58,318 nt of DNA, taken from NCBI GenBank assembly GCA_002239005.1, contig MPNL01000018.1, positions 1 to 58,318 of the forward strand, in the 5' to 3' direction. Below are positions 35,941 to 46,835 of this stretch, in pieces (position 1 is the first letter of the stretch; each line of letters begins with the position of its first letter). Both the position numbers and the translations under genes were made by a program. The stretch comes from Truepera sp. bin119. Lineage in GTDB: Bacteria > Deinococcota > Deinococci > Deinococcales > Trueperaceae. The notes under the pieces were generated by a model that had not been told where the DNA came from, searched no databases, and saw nothing but the letters and a program-made list of their open reading frames with translations.

Positions 35941-36097
35941 GAGTCCGTTCCCTAGGTCGCGAGCGGTCCTTTGCCAAGAGATGTGGCCCTCCCTGGTGGG
36001 CGAAACCGCTTGGAATACCGCCGAGGGTCGCGGTGTGTCAATAAGACCCCCCACCCCCAAGTCTGTGATGGGCGGCCACTCGACTTATGGAACATAT
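35941..36097 (+). mobile_element. MITE-like element, family A, copy 2 (degenerate)
   Basis: Begins GAGTCCGTTCCCTAGGTCGC and ends CCACTCGACTTATGGAACAT. It aligns with the reverse complement of 956-1151, including GTGGCCCTCC, TTGGAATACC and the C-rich tract, but is about 40 bp shorter. It lies between the antiporter remnant and the CDF gene. Confidence 0.65.
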
Positions 36098-36218
36098 GCC
36101 TTAGGGAAGGGCTGCAGTCTCACTTGACCGCCCTGGTCGTACCGGTCTATGCTGCTGGGAACTGTCGATTGCCGGCTGCCCTCTACCGATCCGGCGTAAG
36201 ACCGGCGGTTCCGAGAGA

Positions 36219-37229
36219 ATGGCGACCGATCACCACCGCCATCACGGTCTGGGTGGGCATGACCACGACCTGCGCGGAGCGAGCAGGCGCAGTCTGACCA
36301 CTGCACTGGTGTTGATCGTCGGCTACATGCTCGCTGAGGTCATCGGCGGCGTCCTCTCAGGCAGTCTGGCACTCATCGCCGATGCCGGGCATATGCTGAC
36401 CGACGCAGCGTCGATCGGTCTCGCCCTGGTCGCCCTGCACTTTGCAACTCGGGCCGCCTCCGCGCAGCGTACCTTCGGGTATCGCCGCCTGGAGATTCTG
36501 GCGGCCCTGCTGAACACGCTTACGCTCTGGCTGGTCGCCGCCTGGGTGGTCTACGAAGCCTACCACCGCTTCCGCGACCTGCCCGATGTCGAGGGTGGAC
36601 TGGTGCTGGCCATCGGCACAGGCGGCCTCGTGATCAACATCGCAGCGGCCTGGGTCCTCCGCCGGTCGGCTGAGCACAGCGTCAACGTCGAGGGCGCCTT
36701 CCGGCACGTCATAGCCGACCTGATGGGGTCGGTCGGCGTCATCGTCTCAGGCATTCTCATCTGGGCCTTCGGGTGGAGGCTCGCGGACCCCATCCTGAGC
36801 GTGGTCATCGCCATCCTCATCCTGCTCAGCACCTGGCGTCTATTCAGCAAAGTGATCCACGTGCTACTCGAGGGTGCCCCTGCACATATCGACGTGCGTC
36901 GGCTCTGCAGCAAGATGGAGGGGGTGGAAGGCGTCACCCTGGTCCACGACATCCACGTCTGGAGCCTCGCCCCCGACTACGACGTGCTCAGTGCTCACGT
37001 CCTGGTCGATCCCGACTGGCACGACTTTCCCTTGTTGCAACGACGCTTGCGGGAGGTCGCCACCCATGACTTCGGCATCCGACACACCACAATTCAGTTG
37101 GAATACTCGCCGGACGGTTGTGAGAACGAGAACCACCACCTGGGCTACGACCGGGAGGGTGCACTCCGCTGGCTGGAGGAGCTTGAAAGGGCAGAGCAGG
37201 GCCGCCCGGTTTCGAGCCGGAGGTTGTAG
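36219..37229 (+). CDS. Cation diffusion facilitator (zinc/cobalt/cadmium exporter)
   Basis: 336 aa. His-rich N-terminus (DHHRHHGLGGHDHD), six membrane spans with metal sites in SLALIADAGHMLTDAASIG (His-x3-Asp) and AFRHVIADLMGSVGVIVSG, and a cytosolic C-terminal domain HDIHVWSLAPDYDVLSAHVLV. It is CzcD/ZitB-like and exports divalent metals against H+. A zinc uptake locus (znu) lies 4 kb downstream, which fits control of zinc in both directions, though they are not in one operon. Confidence 0.93.
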   Translation: MATDHHRHHGLGGHDHDLRGASRRSLTTALVLIVGYMLAEVIGGVLSGSLALIADAGHMLTDAASIGLALVALHFATRAASAQRTFGYRRLEILAALLNTLTLWLVAAWVVYEAYHRFRDLPDVEGGLVLAIGTGGLVINIAAAWVLRRSAEHSVNVEGAFRHVIADLMGSVGVIVSGILIWAFGWRLADPILSVVIAILILLSTWRLFSKVIHVLLEGAPAHIDVRRLCSKMEGVEGVTLVHDIHVWSLAPDYDVLSAHVLVDPDWHDFPLLQRRLREVATHDFGIRHTTIQLEYSPDGCENENHHLGYDREGALRWLEELERAEQGRPVSSRRL

Positions 37230-37456
37230 CGGTTCCCAGGCTGCTGTTCGGCAGGGGCGGCCGGCCCTAAGTCTGGTTCGCGGCCGTGGGGTTCTATCCT
37301 GAAAAGGGGGGCGGTCCTAGCCAACTCCACCGCAGGAGGTGGGTGCCCTGGATTGCATGAGGTTGGCCAACCTCTGCAGCACCCCTGATATGCTCGCAAA
37401 GCCGGGCTTGGAGAGTTGATGGAACTTTGAAGAGTCCGGGTTGATGAGGAAATGCA

Positions 37457-39386
<1,930 letters not shown>

Positions 39387-39415
<29 letters not shown>

Positions 39416-40118
39416 TCCCTGCGAGCGTGTCGAGCAGGTCGTGCTGCCGCAAGCAGGAGGGGAAGTCGGTCCCCCTTTACGATGCCGACCTTGCCAAGGT
39501 GGTGGCGAACCGCTCCGCCCCCCTCGAGGGAGGTCGACACTCAAGTACCCGCTCCCTGGGCCGCTGGCACCGACCCTCTGGTTCGTCGCAAGCCAGACGG
39601 GTCCGCTCGATCTCTGGAGCGCCGCAGGACTTACGACCCCGACAGCAGGGGAGAGCACCTGCCAGCCACCGCCCGAACACTGCGAATGCGGCGGCTCCTG
39701 GGGGATCCGGGGACTGGTCGACGCCGAAACAGGCGTGACCCAACAAGGGTGCACAGAGTGTGGCCGAGCGAGGCGACTGAGCAGGGATGGTGGGACAATT
39801 GAGGCACGGACGATCGTTCAGAGTCAACCCCTACGCAGGATCCCTCCAAGGGGACCTGACACGACCAACTCGAGCCCCCACAAGGAGGCCAGACGGGCCC
39901 AGTGCCAGGAAGAGAGCCGAGCCGGGACCGTCGCCCTGATCGAGGAACTCTGTCGGCGGAACGAGCGCTTCTATGGCCGAGGACCACCTGGCGGACCCGG
40001 TCGCCTCTCGTCTGGTCTACGAGGACGGACTCGCTGGGTCCGGATCCACTCCGCATCACCCGGGGAACGGATGAGCCCCAGCCGGGATACTGCAGGATTG
40101 GGAATCGCCAATACATAG
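39387..40118 (+). CDS. Possible zinc-ribbon protein, start uncertain
   Basis: One long plus-strand frame lies in this 800-bp gap. Its middle reads CECGGSWGIRGLVDAETG and GCTECGRARRLSRDGGTIEA, a convincing CxC...CxxC zinc ribbon, followed by EESRAGTVALIEELCRRNERF. The first 50 codons overlap the aacS end and are not coding-like, so the true start must be further in; no good start codon is visible. It may be a decayed gene. A micro-element (40021-40038) lies near the 3' end. Confidence 0.3.
40021..40038 (+). repeat. 18-bp micro-element, type I variant
   Basis: GAGGACGGACTCGCTGGG followed by TCCGGATCC. Intermediate between type I and type II cores. It lies outside an identifiable transposase. 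Confidence 0.6.
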
Positions 40119-40219
40119 TGAGCCTTGAGGTCCACGGCGACGAGGATAACCACAGCCACGGAGAGGGGCTGTCTGAGTTCGGTATGTCTGCCTGCGGGTG
40201 CGGGCTCTGTTTCCGGCGG

Positions 40220-41023
40220 TCAGCGGGCGCGCCCCGCCGGGCGCAGACCGCGAATCCGGGTCACGATGAAAAGCGCTAGCGCGGTCACGACGATGGAGGG
40301 GCCGGAGGGCGTATCGAACTCGGCCGAGGCGAACAGTCCCCCGACCGCCGCGATGACGCCCGCCACCGCCGCGCCGGCGGCCATCCACTCGGGGCTCGGT
40401 GCGAAGCGCCGCACCGTCGCCGCCGGGATCACCAACAACGCGACGATGAGCAGAATACCGACGATCTTGATGGCGATGGCGATGATCGCCGCCACCAGTA
40501 GCCCGAATATCAGCCGCGCGCGTTCCGGCCTGAGGCCAGCCACACTGGCCAGATCCGCATCGACGGTCGCCGCCAGCAGGGGACGCCAGAGCCACCACAG
40601 CACCCCAAGCGCAACCGCGCCCCCGCCCCAGATCACCGCCAGGTCGACACGCGATACGGCGAGGATGTTGCCGAAGAGGAGCGCATGCAGGTCGAGCCGG
40701 ATAGTTGGGAAGAAAGAGAGGATGACCAGGCCGAGGGCGAGCCCGCCATGGGCGAGCAGACCGAGCAGAGTGTCGGTCGGCAGCGTGCCGCGCCGGTCGA
40801 GATAGAACATGATGAACGCCACCAGCGCAGCGCTGATCAGAATGCCGATCACCAGATCGAGGTGGAGCACGATGGCGAGAGCGACGCCGAGCAGGGAGGA
40901 GTGCGCGATCGCCTCGCCGAAATAGGCGAGCCGCCGCCAGACGACGAAACAGCCCGTCGGCCCGGTGACGAACGCAAGCCCGATACCGGCTAGGAGGGCG
41001 CGCATGAAGAAGTCGTCCAGCAT
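40220..41023 (-). CDS. znuB: Zinc ABC transporter permease
   Basis: 267 aa, eight or so membrane spans. ABC-3 family landmarks: GIGLAFVTGPTGCFVVWRRLAYFGEAIAHSSLLGVA near the start and KIVGILLIVALLVIPAATVRR later. It forms the membrane channel with ZnuC and takes Zn2+ from ZnuA. It begins 4 bp after znuC ends. The codon and GC style of this three-gene locus differs by eye from neighbouring core genes. Confidence 0.92.
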   Translation of the reverse strand: MLDDFFMRALLAGIGLAFVTGPTGCFVVWRRLAYFGEAIAHSSLLGVALAIVLHLDLVIGILISAALVAFIMFYLDRRGTLPTDTLLGLLAHGGLALGLVILSFFPTIRLDLHALLFGNILAVSRVDLAVIWGGGAVALGVLWWLWRPLLAATVDADLASVAGLRPERARLIFGLLVAAIIAIAIKIVGILLIVALLVIPAATVRRFAPSPEWMAAGAAVAGVIAAVGGLFASAEFDTPSGPSIVVTALALFIVTRIRGLRPAGRAR

Positions 41024-41026
41024 CGC

Positions 41027-41710
41027 TCAGCCCGCCGCCACGCCGCTGTCGGTCGCTGGGCGCTCCTGGGAATGGGCCCTCTCGTCATGCTCGTGGGGCA
41101 CCAGGACGACCACATCGTCCCCGGTCTTCACCGCCTGTTCGAGGTCGTGGGAGATGATCAGGATGCCGCAGCCAAGGGTGCGGCGGACCTCCTCGATCAG
41201 TTCGTGGAAGACCCCCGCCCCGCTGAGATCGACGCCCTGGGCCGGCTCGTCGAGGACCAGCAGGTCGGGTCGGTCGATCAGCGCCCGCGCTAGTAGCAGG
41301 CGCTGAAACTCGCCGCCAGAGAGGGTTGCGATGGGCGGATCGCCCAGCCGGTCCAGGCCGACAGCGGCGAGCGCCGCATCAATGTCACGGCGGGGAAAGC
41401 GTCCGGTCAACGTCATCAGCCGGCGGAGTGTGAGCGGCAGCGTCGGGCTTATGGAGAGGCGCTGCGGCACATAGCCCACCGCTACCGGCGCCCGCTCGAT
41501 CGCTCCCTCGTCGATGTCGATCAGGCCGAGAACCGCCTTGGCGCAGGTCGATTTGCCGGCGCCGTTGGCACCGATCAGGGAGACCAGCATGCCGCGCTCC
41601 ACCCTGAGGTCGACATGGCGGATGATCCAGCGCTCACCCCACCGCACACCGATATCACGGGCGCTGACCAGTATGTCCGAGCCCGCGGCCGTCGTGGTTT
41701 CTGTCGTCAT
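41027..41710 (-). CDS. znuC: Zinc ABC transporter ATP-binding protein
   Basis: 227 aa from the ATG at 41710. Walker A GANGAGKSTCAKAVLG, Q-loop GYVPQRLS, signature LSGGEFQRLLLARALID, Walker B LLVLDEPAQGVD and switch His in IISHDLEQAV. It powers zinc uptake. Transcribed away from znuA, so the 84-bp spacer (41711-41794) should hold both promoters and probably a Zur-type operator that I could not recognise. Confidence 0.93.
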   Translation of the reverse strand: MTTETTTAAGSDILVSARDIGVRWGERWIIRHVDLRVERGMLVSLIGANGAGKSTCAKAVLGLIDIDEGAIERAPVAVGYVPQRLSISPTLPLTLRRLMTLTGRFPRRDIDAALAAVGLDRLGDPPIATLSGGEFQRLLLARALIDRPDLLVLDEPAQGVDLSGAGVFHELIEEVRRTLGCGILIISHDLEQAVKTGDDVVVLVPHEHDERAHSQERPATDSGVAAG

Positions 41711-41794
41711 GCCTTTCGCACAAGCCGTGATATCTTCAGAGGTCAAAGCCCCTTGTTTGGTAGATTAGCATATGTTCGTCCAGGAGATGTGACT

Positions 41795-42754
41795 ATGTGT
41801 CGACCAATGGTATTGCGCCGCTTCTCTCGCTCGCTCGCCGCTGTGGCGCTCCTCGGCTGCGCAGCGACGGGCCCTGCGGTTGCCGAAACCGGTTTGCGGG
41901 TCGTCGCCTCGATCAAGCCGGTGCATTCGCTGGTGAGCGCCGTGATGGCCGGTGTAGGCGAGCCTTACCTGATCATCCGGGGTGCCTCGTCGCCGCACAC
42001 CTTCACCCTGCGCCCCTCCGACGCGGCGGCGCTCGAGGACGCGGACATCATCTTCCTGATCGGCGACACGATGGAGACCGCGCTCGCCGGTCTGGTCGAT
42101 GGACTCGCCGGGCAGGCCCTCGTGGTCGCGCTCGCCGATGCGCCGGGCTTGGTCCGTAGGCTGTTCCGCGAGGGAGGCGAGTTCGAGGTAGACCACGATC
42201 ACGACCACGACGAAGAAGATCACGGCCCCTTTGACATGCACCTCTGGCTCGACCCGATCAATGGCGGGGTGATGGCGGGCGTGATCGCCAGCATCCTGGC
42301 CGAGGCCGACCCCGCCAATGCTGCGGCCTACGAGGCCAACGCCGAGGTGCTCCTCCAGCGCCTGGACGCACTGGCCGAGGAGCTCGCCGCCTACTTGGCG
42401 CCGGCCCGCGGCGTGCCGTTCATCGTCTTCCACGACGGCTACCGCTATTTCGAGGACCGCTTCGGCCTGACCGCTGTCGGCTCGGTCGTCGTCAGCCCGG
42501 GGAGTTCGCCCGGAGTCCGGCGCATGTTCGAGCTCCGCGACAGGGTGCAGGCGCTCGGCGTAGCTTGCGTGTTCGACGAGCCCCAGTTCGACAAGCGCCT
42601 CATCCAGACCGTCATCGAGGGGAGCGAGGTCAGAGCCGGCACCGTCGATCCCTTGGGCGCCGCCATTGAGGACGGACCCGATCTCTACATCACGCTCCTC
42701 CGCAACATGGCGGCGTCCTTCAAGACCTGCCTTGCGCCCGGCGACGGAGGGTAG
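41795..42754 (+). CDS. znuA: Periplasmic zinc-binding protein
   Basis: 319 aa from the ATG at 41795, with AGGAG 8 nt upstream. Signal peptide (LAAVALLGCAATGPAVA) then VVASIKPVHSLVSAVMAGVG, zinc ligand His in SSPHTFTLRPSDAA, a charged loop DHDHDHDEEDHG, DMHLWLDP and FHDGYRYFEDRFGL. It delivers Zn2+ to ZnuBC. It diverges from znuCB. Longer upstream frames cross the znuC start and are not real. Confidence 0.94.
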   Translation: MCRPMVLRRFSRSLAAVALLGCAATGPAVAETGLRVVASIKPVHSLVSAVMAGVGEPYLIIRGASSPHTFTLRPSDAAALEDADIIFLIGDTMETALAGLVDGLAGQALVVALADAPGLVRRLFREGGEFEVDHDHDHDEEDHGPFDMHLWLDPINGGVMAGVIASILAEADPANAAAYEANAEVLLQRLDALAEELAAYLAPARGVPFIVFHDGYRYFEDRFGLTAVGSVVVSPGSSPGVRRMFELRDRVQALGVACVFDEPQFDKRLIQTVIEGSEVRAGTVDPLGAAIEDGPDLYITLLRNMAASFKTCLAPGDGG

Positions 42755-42889
42755 CTGCGCATAGGTGCTCCGGTCTCCTTCATCCGGCACGCTCCACTAC
42801 CATTACGAAGAGAAGCCGCATCGGTCGAGTTGACATCTATAGGAACCCCTTTGTCGAGTCAGAGGTGTTGAAGCAACTCCCGGACCGAT

Positions 42890-42955
42890 CCGATCAGCAG
42901 GACGGATTCGCTGGACCAGTCCCGCAGCCATCGCTGGGGAGCGACCTTCGCTGAC
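42890..42955 (+). mobile_element. IS1-like 3' end fragment
   Basis: GATCAGCAGGACGGATTCGC...CAGTCCCGCAGCCATCGCTGGGGAGCGAC matches 33055-33105, including the copy-specific micro-element there. Thus this fragment and the inverted end at 33 kb share a common ancestor after that insertion. Confidence 0.7.
42898..42915 (+). repeat. 18-bp micro-element, type I
   Basis: CAGGACGGATTCGCTGGA. Same site as 33061-33078 within homologous IS sequence. Confidence 0.75.
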
Positions 42956-43838
42956 CTACCGCCGACTCCAGAACGGTCGGATGAAACGGTCCCGCCGCCG
43001 CGCCTGGTCCAGCAAGACGAAGCTCACCAGCAGACACAAGGTGAGGGTGAACAACGAACCCTCCACCCCAAGAGCACCCCCGGAGAGCGGATCGGGCCCA
43101 CTAAGTCGGGATTGGAGCAGACTCTCCACCTCATGGCCCGAGAGATTGGGACCGAAGACCCCCGCCTGGATAAAATTCCAGCCGAAGTGGATACCGATCG
43201 GAAGCCAGAGCCGCCTGGTCAGGAGGTAGGCGACCCCGAGTAGCATCCCCCCTTCGATCCCGATTGCCGCGGCGCCGTAGAGCGTCGCATTCGGATTGGC
43301 CAAGTGCGAGAGCCCGAAGAGCACCACCGAGATCGCCAGTGCCAACCAGGTGCCGAACCCCTCTTCCACGATCTGGAAGATCACCCCGCGAAAGAGCACC
43401 TCCTCAGGTGTAGCCTGAAGTGGCGGCGATGCCGAGACCGGTAGCGAGGGCGGCCCAACTGCCGATCCCCTCCACCTGGTAGTAGCCGAGCACGGCGATG
43501 AGTCCCACGGTCACTGTCAGGAGGCCGACACCGGTCTCGCGCGGTGCACCCGATAGCGAGAGCTCGGTTGCGGTCCGCCGCTTCAGCAGCCGGGTGATGC
43601 CCCGATAGGCGAAGTGGACGGCGAGGATTGCCAGCACTACATCGATCAGACCGCTTAGCCAGCCGACTCCAAGCCCCTGGGCCAGGACACCGCTCAGCCA
43701 CTGCAGGTGCAGAAGGAGCGCAACGATGCCACCACCGAAGAGGAGGAGTCGGGTCAGCGGAGAGCGGATGAGCCGGTCCAGCCACCCTGTCTGACCGGGC
43801 GCAGCCTCTCTGTTCACCGAATTGTCTCGGTCCATCAC
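42956..43838 (-). pseudogene. CPBP-family intramembrane protease, one frameshift
   Basis: The N-terminal part (43404-43838) has membrane spans (LLLFGGGIVALLLHLQWL, VGLLTVTVGLIAVLGYY) and ends ATSGYT. The next frame continues PEEVLFRGVIFQIVEEGFGTW, FGLSHLANPNATLYGAAAIG and LPIGIHFGWNFIQAG, giving the three CPBP (Abi/CAAX-protease-like) motifs: EExxxR, FxxxH, and HxxxN/W. The break is between TAC and CCTGAGGAG near 43402. Either a true frameshift or a sequencing error; repaired it would be about 290 aa. Confidence 0.75.
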
Positions 43839-44188
43839 CGAAATGATACTGTCGGCCCAGGACCTGATCGGCTGAGTACGATCTCTCCGCCCTGGGGCGG
43901 TCAGAGAGCCGGCACTCTCTTACCAGGCAGTCGGGGTTACCATTAGGCCAGGGCCGAGGCCGCTGGAGTTGCAGACCGGGTCTCGGGTCACTCGCTGTGA
44001 GTCGGTCTAGTCACTTGACCGCCGCGGGGGCGGACCCTCGTCGAGATGCAGCAGGCGGGGCGCTAGGAGTTGCCCATGATGCCGGGTCACTCTGCTCGGG
44101 CAGCGTTGGCCGGCAGGGGTGCGGTGCCTCTGCTCTACCGGAAGTAGGATACGGTAGACCCGATAGAGTCCGACCGGGGAGGTTGACC
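43839..44188. other. Intergenic, nothing recognised
   Basis: No coding frame or repeat was recognised apart from the ribosome site GGGGAGG at 44176-44182 for the next gene. Confidence 0.4.
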
Positions 44189-44497
44189 TTGAGACTGAGA
44201 CACCTGCCGATCTTGGCCTTACTCGCACTAGCGGGTCAGGGGCTCACCCAGGGGTGTGAAGGGTGGAATACGAGCCTATTCTTCCTGTCTGCCGGGCCCG
44301 ATGTGAACGCTCGGACCATCGGGTTGGGCTACACCCCCCTGCACTGGGCAGTTTGGTTCAGCGACGACCCTGCCGCCATCGAAGCCCTGCTCGACGCCGG
44401 CGCAGACGCGACCGCTCGGGACCTCAGTGGCAACACCCCCTGGGACTACACTCAAGATAACGAGGCCCTCAGAGACACAGACGCTTACTGGACTTGA
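44189..44497 (+). CDS. Small secreted ankyrin-repeat protein
   Basis: 102 aa, TTG start at 44189 with GGGGAGG 6 nt upstream. Signal peptide RLRHLPILALLALAGQGLTQG, then the cap GCEGWNTSLFFLSAG, then about two ankyrin repeats (GYTPLHWAVWFSDDPAAIEALLDAGADATARDLSGNTPWDYTQ). It lacks a dozen residues found in the paralog at 50432-51316 between SAG and DVNAR, so it may be a trimmed copy. Function unknown; ankyrin repeats bind proteins. A YceI-like gene follows at 44640. Confidence 0.75.
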   Translation: MRLRHLPILALLALAGQGLTQGCEGWNTSLFFLSAGPDVNARTIGLGYTPLHWAVWFSDDPAAIEALLDAGADATARDLSGNTPWDYTQDNEALRDTDAYWT

Positions 44498-44639
44498 ATG
44501 CCGCGCGGTTCAGGATACGAGGCGTAGCAAGTGGGTCAGGTTGAGGATAGCCGTAGCCGCCCTCCGGTTCCGGGCGCGGCAAGCTCCGGCTAGGATCTCC
44601 TTCACCAAAGATACATGCTTGAGTGCTACCTTCCCTTGC

Positions 44640-45260
44640 ATGAGGAAACGAGGACCACTTGCAGTAGTCATTCTGGTGGTGGCGCTAGCGACCTCAGCAG
44701 CCCTCGCCCAGGATACCGAAGCCCCGGTTTTCCAGCTGGTGGAGGGGACGGAGGCTCGCTTTCTCATCGACGAGAGGCTCTCTGGTCGCGACACCACTGC
44801 CGTCGGCATCACTCCCCTGGTGACCGGCACGGTGCAGTTCGATCGGGATGACCCCGGGACCGCGTCGGTCAGCATCATCACCATCGATGCCCGCGATCTG
44901 AATAGTGACAGAAGCCAGAGGGATCGCGCCGTCGTCAGCCGGATCCTGCAAGCGAATCGGGACCTGTATCGCTATATCACCTTCGAACCCACCGCGGTCG
45001 CGGGAATGCCCCCCCTCATCCAGGTGGGAGACATCCTCGAACTGCAGATCACCGGCATGCTCAAAGTCCGCAACAGCGTGAATGAGGAGGTCTTCGATAC
45101 GACCGTCACGGTCGTATCCGAGACCGAACTGCAGGGACTGGCCTCGACGACGATTCGCTGGCGCGACTACGGTCTCCGCATCCCCAGCGTGCCGTTGGTT
45201 AGCTGGGTCGCCGATGAGGTGATTCTGGAGCTGGCCTTCACCGCAGTCCTCCCAAATTGA
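44640..45260 (+). CDS. YceI-like secreted protein, paralog 1
   Basis: 206 aa. Signal peptide (LAVVILVVALATSAALAQ), then a beta-rich domain: AQDTEAPVFQLVEGTEARFLI, TPLVTGTVQFD, ITIDARDLNSDRSQRDR, YRYITFEPTAV, ITGMLKVRN and SWVADEVILELAFTAVLP. This is the layout of the YceI/lipocalin-like family (polyisoprenoid-binding barrel). Roughly three quarters identical by eye to the protein at 49115-49768. No ribosome site is evident at the ATG. It follows an ankyrin gene by 142 bp. Confidence 0.88.
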   Translation: MRKRGPLAVVILVVALATSAALAQDTEAPVFQLVEGTEARFLIDERLSGRDTTAVGITPLVTGTVQFDRDDPGTASVSIITIDARDLNSDRSQRDRAVVSRILQANRDLYRYITFEPTAVAGMPPLIQVGDILELQITGMLKVRNSVNEEVFDTTVTVVSETELQGLASTTIRWRDYGLRIPSVPLVSWVADEVILELAFTAVLPN

Positions 45261-45293
45261 GACCTCCCTAGGCAGACCGGTGCAGAGTCTTCC

Positions 45294-45584
45294 TCAAGGG
45301 GGCCTCAGTTTCGATCGTACTAATCCTGAGTTGACCCCCCTCTGTGCTATGGCCCGACTCGCCTGCCTCAGAGTGACCTCAACCGGAGGTCGGCTTCTTC
45401 CCCTAAGCTTGTAAAGACAGCGCCCGAGCCCGATTTCCCCTGGTCCTTCCACTTTGACGGAGTACCACTCCAACGCATGCATGATCGCAGCAACCACGTC
45501 TTTAGGGCTCATTTCCGGACGCCAAACAGACAGCGAACTTGCAAACTCGCGTCCTACGTCAATCGCCTCTTTCTCGTTGTCCAT
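45294..45584 (-). CDS. Hypothetical protein
   Basis: 96 aa, not recognised. It has a strong ribosome site, AGGAGG, 5 nt before the ATG at 45584. N-terminal helices (EKEAIDVGREFASSL, MSPKDVVAAIMHALEWYSV) and a basic C-terminal half (KLRGRSRPPVEVTLRQASRA). It lies convergent to the YceI gene. Confidence 0.6.
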   Translation of the reverse strand: MDNEKEAIDVGREFASSLSVWRPEMSPKDVVAAIMHALEWYSVKVEGPGEIGLGRCLYKLRGRSRPPVEVTLRQASRAIAQRGVNSGLVRSKLRPP

Positions 45585-45878
45585 ATCATCCTCCTAATGC
45601 TGCCCCGGCACGGGCCTTTCTTCCGAGCAGGCCGACGCGATGACGGGGACCCCTACATGAAGCCGCCGAACACGGCGAGGCAGGTGACGCCGGAGCGCGC
45701 CGTCGGCTCGGCGTCGTGAGAACTCTGGAGCCCTGACATCGCGGTTCCTGCGTCGGAATTAGCAGTTACGGATTACTTAACCGGGCACCACTGCGCGATG
45801 ATTTGAAGCGCAAATCCGAACGGGACGGGAAACCTTCGACGGTTATCCGCCGCGCCGGAAAGCTTTGATTCCCAGCAT
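45585..45878. other. Intergenic, nothing recognised
   Basis: No gene, repeat or clear signal was recognised in this spacer. Confidence 0.35.
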
Positions 45879-46418
45879 TTATTGACCGGCGAGCGATTGC
45901 AGGCGTCGCCAGGCATCTGTACCCTCGAGGGCATCATTGTTCTGAGCGTAGTCCCAGGGGGTCTCCCTCCAGACGTTGTGGGCGACCGCATCGGCCCCGG
46001 CCTCCAGCAGGGCTACAACGATGGCGGGGTTGTCAGTGCTTTGGGCCGCCCAATGGAGGGGGGTCCAGCCGCTCTCGTCCTGGGCATTCACCTCTGCCCC
46101 GGCACTCACTAGGGCCCTGATGACAGCAGGGTTGTTGTTGAGCTGAGCCGCATTGTGTAGGGGGGTCCAGCCGTAGTCGTCCTGGGCATTCACCAGGGCC
46201 CCGGCGCCGAGCAACACTTCGATAACGACGAGGGGGCTGATTCCGGCCGCCGAATGCAGGGGGGTGATGCCGTGTCCGGTCCGAGCATTCACCTCCGCCC
46301 CAGCGGCAAGGCACCCCTGCACCTCCTCAAGCGTGGCCCGCTTGAAGAACTTCCGCGTGTTCCACTCCGCACAGTCCGCTGCCCGCGCCGTCGCGGCGGG
46401 GCGGTGCCCGGTGCTCAT
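45879..46418 (-). CDS. Ankyrin-repeat protein
   Basis: 179 aa. After a short start and the cap DCAEWNTRKFFKRATLEEVQ come five ankyrin repeats: CLAAGAEVNARTGHGITPLHS, LLGAGALVNAQDDYGWTPLHN, LVSAGAEVNAQDESGWTPLHW, LLEAGADAVAHNVWRETPWDY and a capping end. No signal peptide, unlike its paralogs. The cap matches the second half of the 50432-51316 protein. Function unknown; protein binding is likely. Confidence 0.85.
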   Translation of the reverse strand: MSTGHRPAATARAADCAEWNTRKFFKRATLEEVQGCLAAGAEVNARTGHGITPLHSAAGISPLVVIEVLLGAGALVNAQDDYGWTPLHNAAQLNNNPAVIRALVSAGAEVNAQDESGWTPLHWAAQSTDNPAIVVALLEAGADAVAHNVWRETPWDYAQNNDALEGTDAWRRLQSLAGQ

Positions 46419-46494
46419 GCCTCACTCTCCTCCCCGCGTCTCGAGACCGGGACACTAGCTAGGCGGCTTCTCTTCATATCTGCTCAGGATAACC

Positions 46495-46746
46495 GGATAT
46501 GCACCTTATTCACCCCTCGAGTGAATAGACCGAGGCCCGTCAGAGCACCGGTAGGGTGCCTCGAGGTTTTCCCGAAGGGATTTACCTGGGAAAAACCGGA
46601 CCTACTGGCGTGAGCCGGTAGTAGAGTACTCGCTCGCGCAGGTACCAGCTCACCCTAGTAGGGCGTATTCGGAAAGTGTTCGAGGGCCTTAACGGCCTCA
46701 CAGGGCCTCCGCTTCATTCAGGTTTGGGGTGAATAGGGTGTATCTC
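46495..46746. mobile_element. Structured repeat with inverted ends, possibly a MITE
   Basis: Ends GATATGCACCTTATTCACCCC (46496-46516, 21 bp split here as GATATGCACC and TTATTCACCCC) and, reversed, GATACACCCTATTCACCCC (near 46728-46746) agree at most positions. Between them lie several hairpins: GGTTTTCCC...GGGAAAAACC, CTACTGGC-GTGA-GCCGGTAG and GGGCC...GGCCT. No coding frame. It may be a MITE or a structured RNA. Confidence 0.45.
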
Positions 46747-46835
46747 GGAAGTGCCGGTACCTGCCTACCGAGACACCACGGTAGAGTGAATCTGCCCCGC
46801 GGCCAGCTCTAGCGCGGGGCAGACAGGGGTACGAC

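Noticed and set aside
41711-41794. A Zur operator between znuC and znuA
   Set aside because: Expected by analogy, but no convincing inverted repeat of the usual Zur type is visible.
41765-42790. A 341-aa frame antisense to znuA
   Set aside because: High GC at third positions opens the opposite strand. The translation is low-complexity and has no family features, while znuA on the plus strand is clear.
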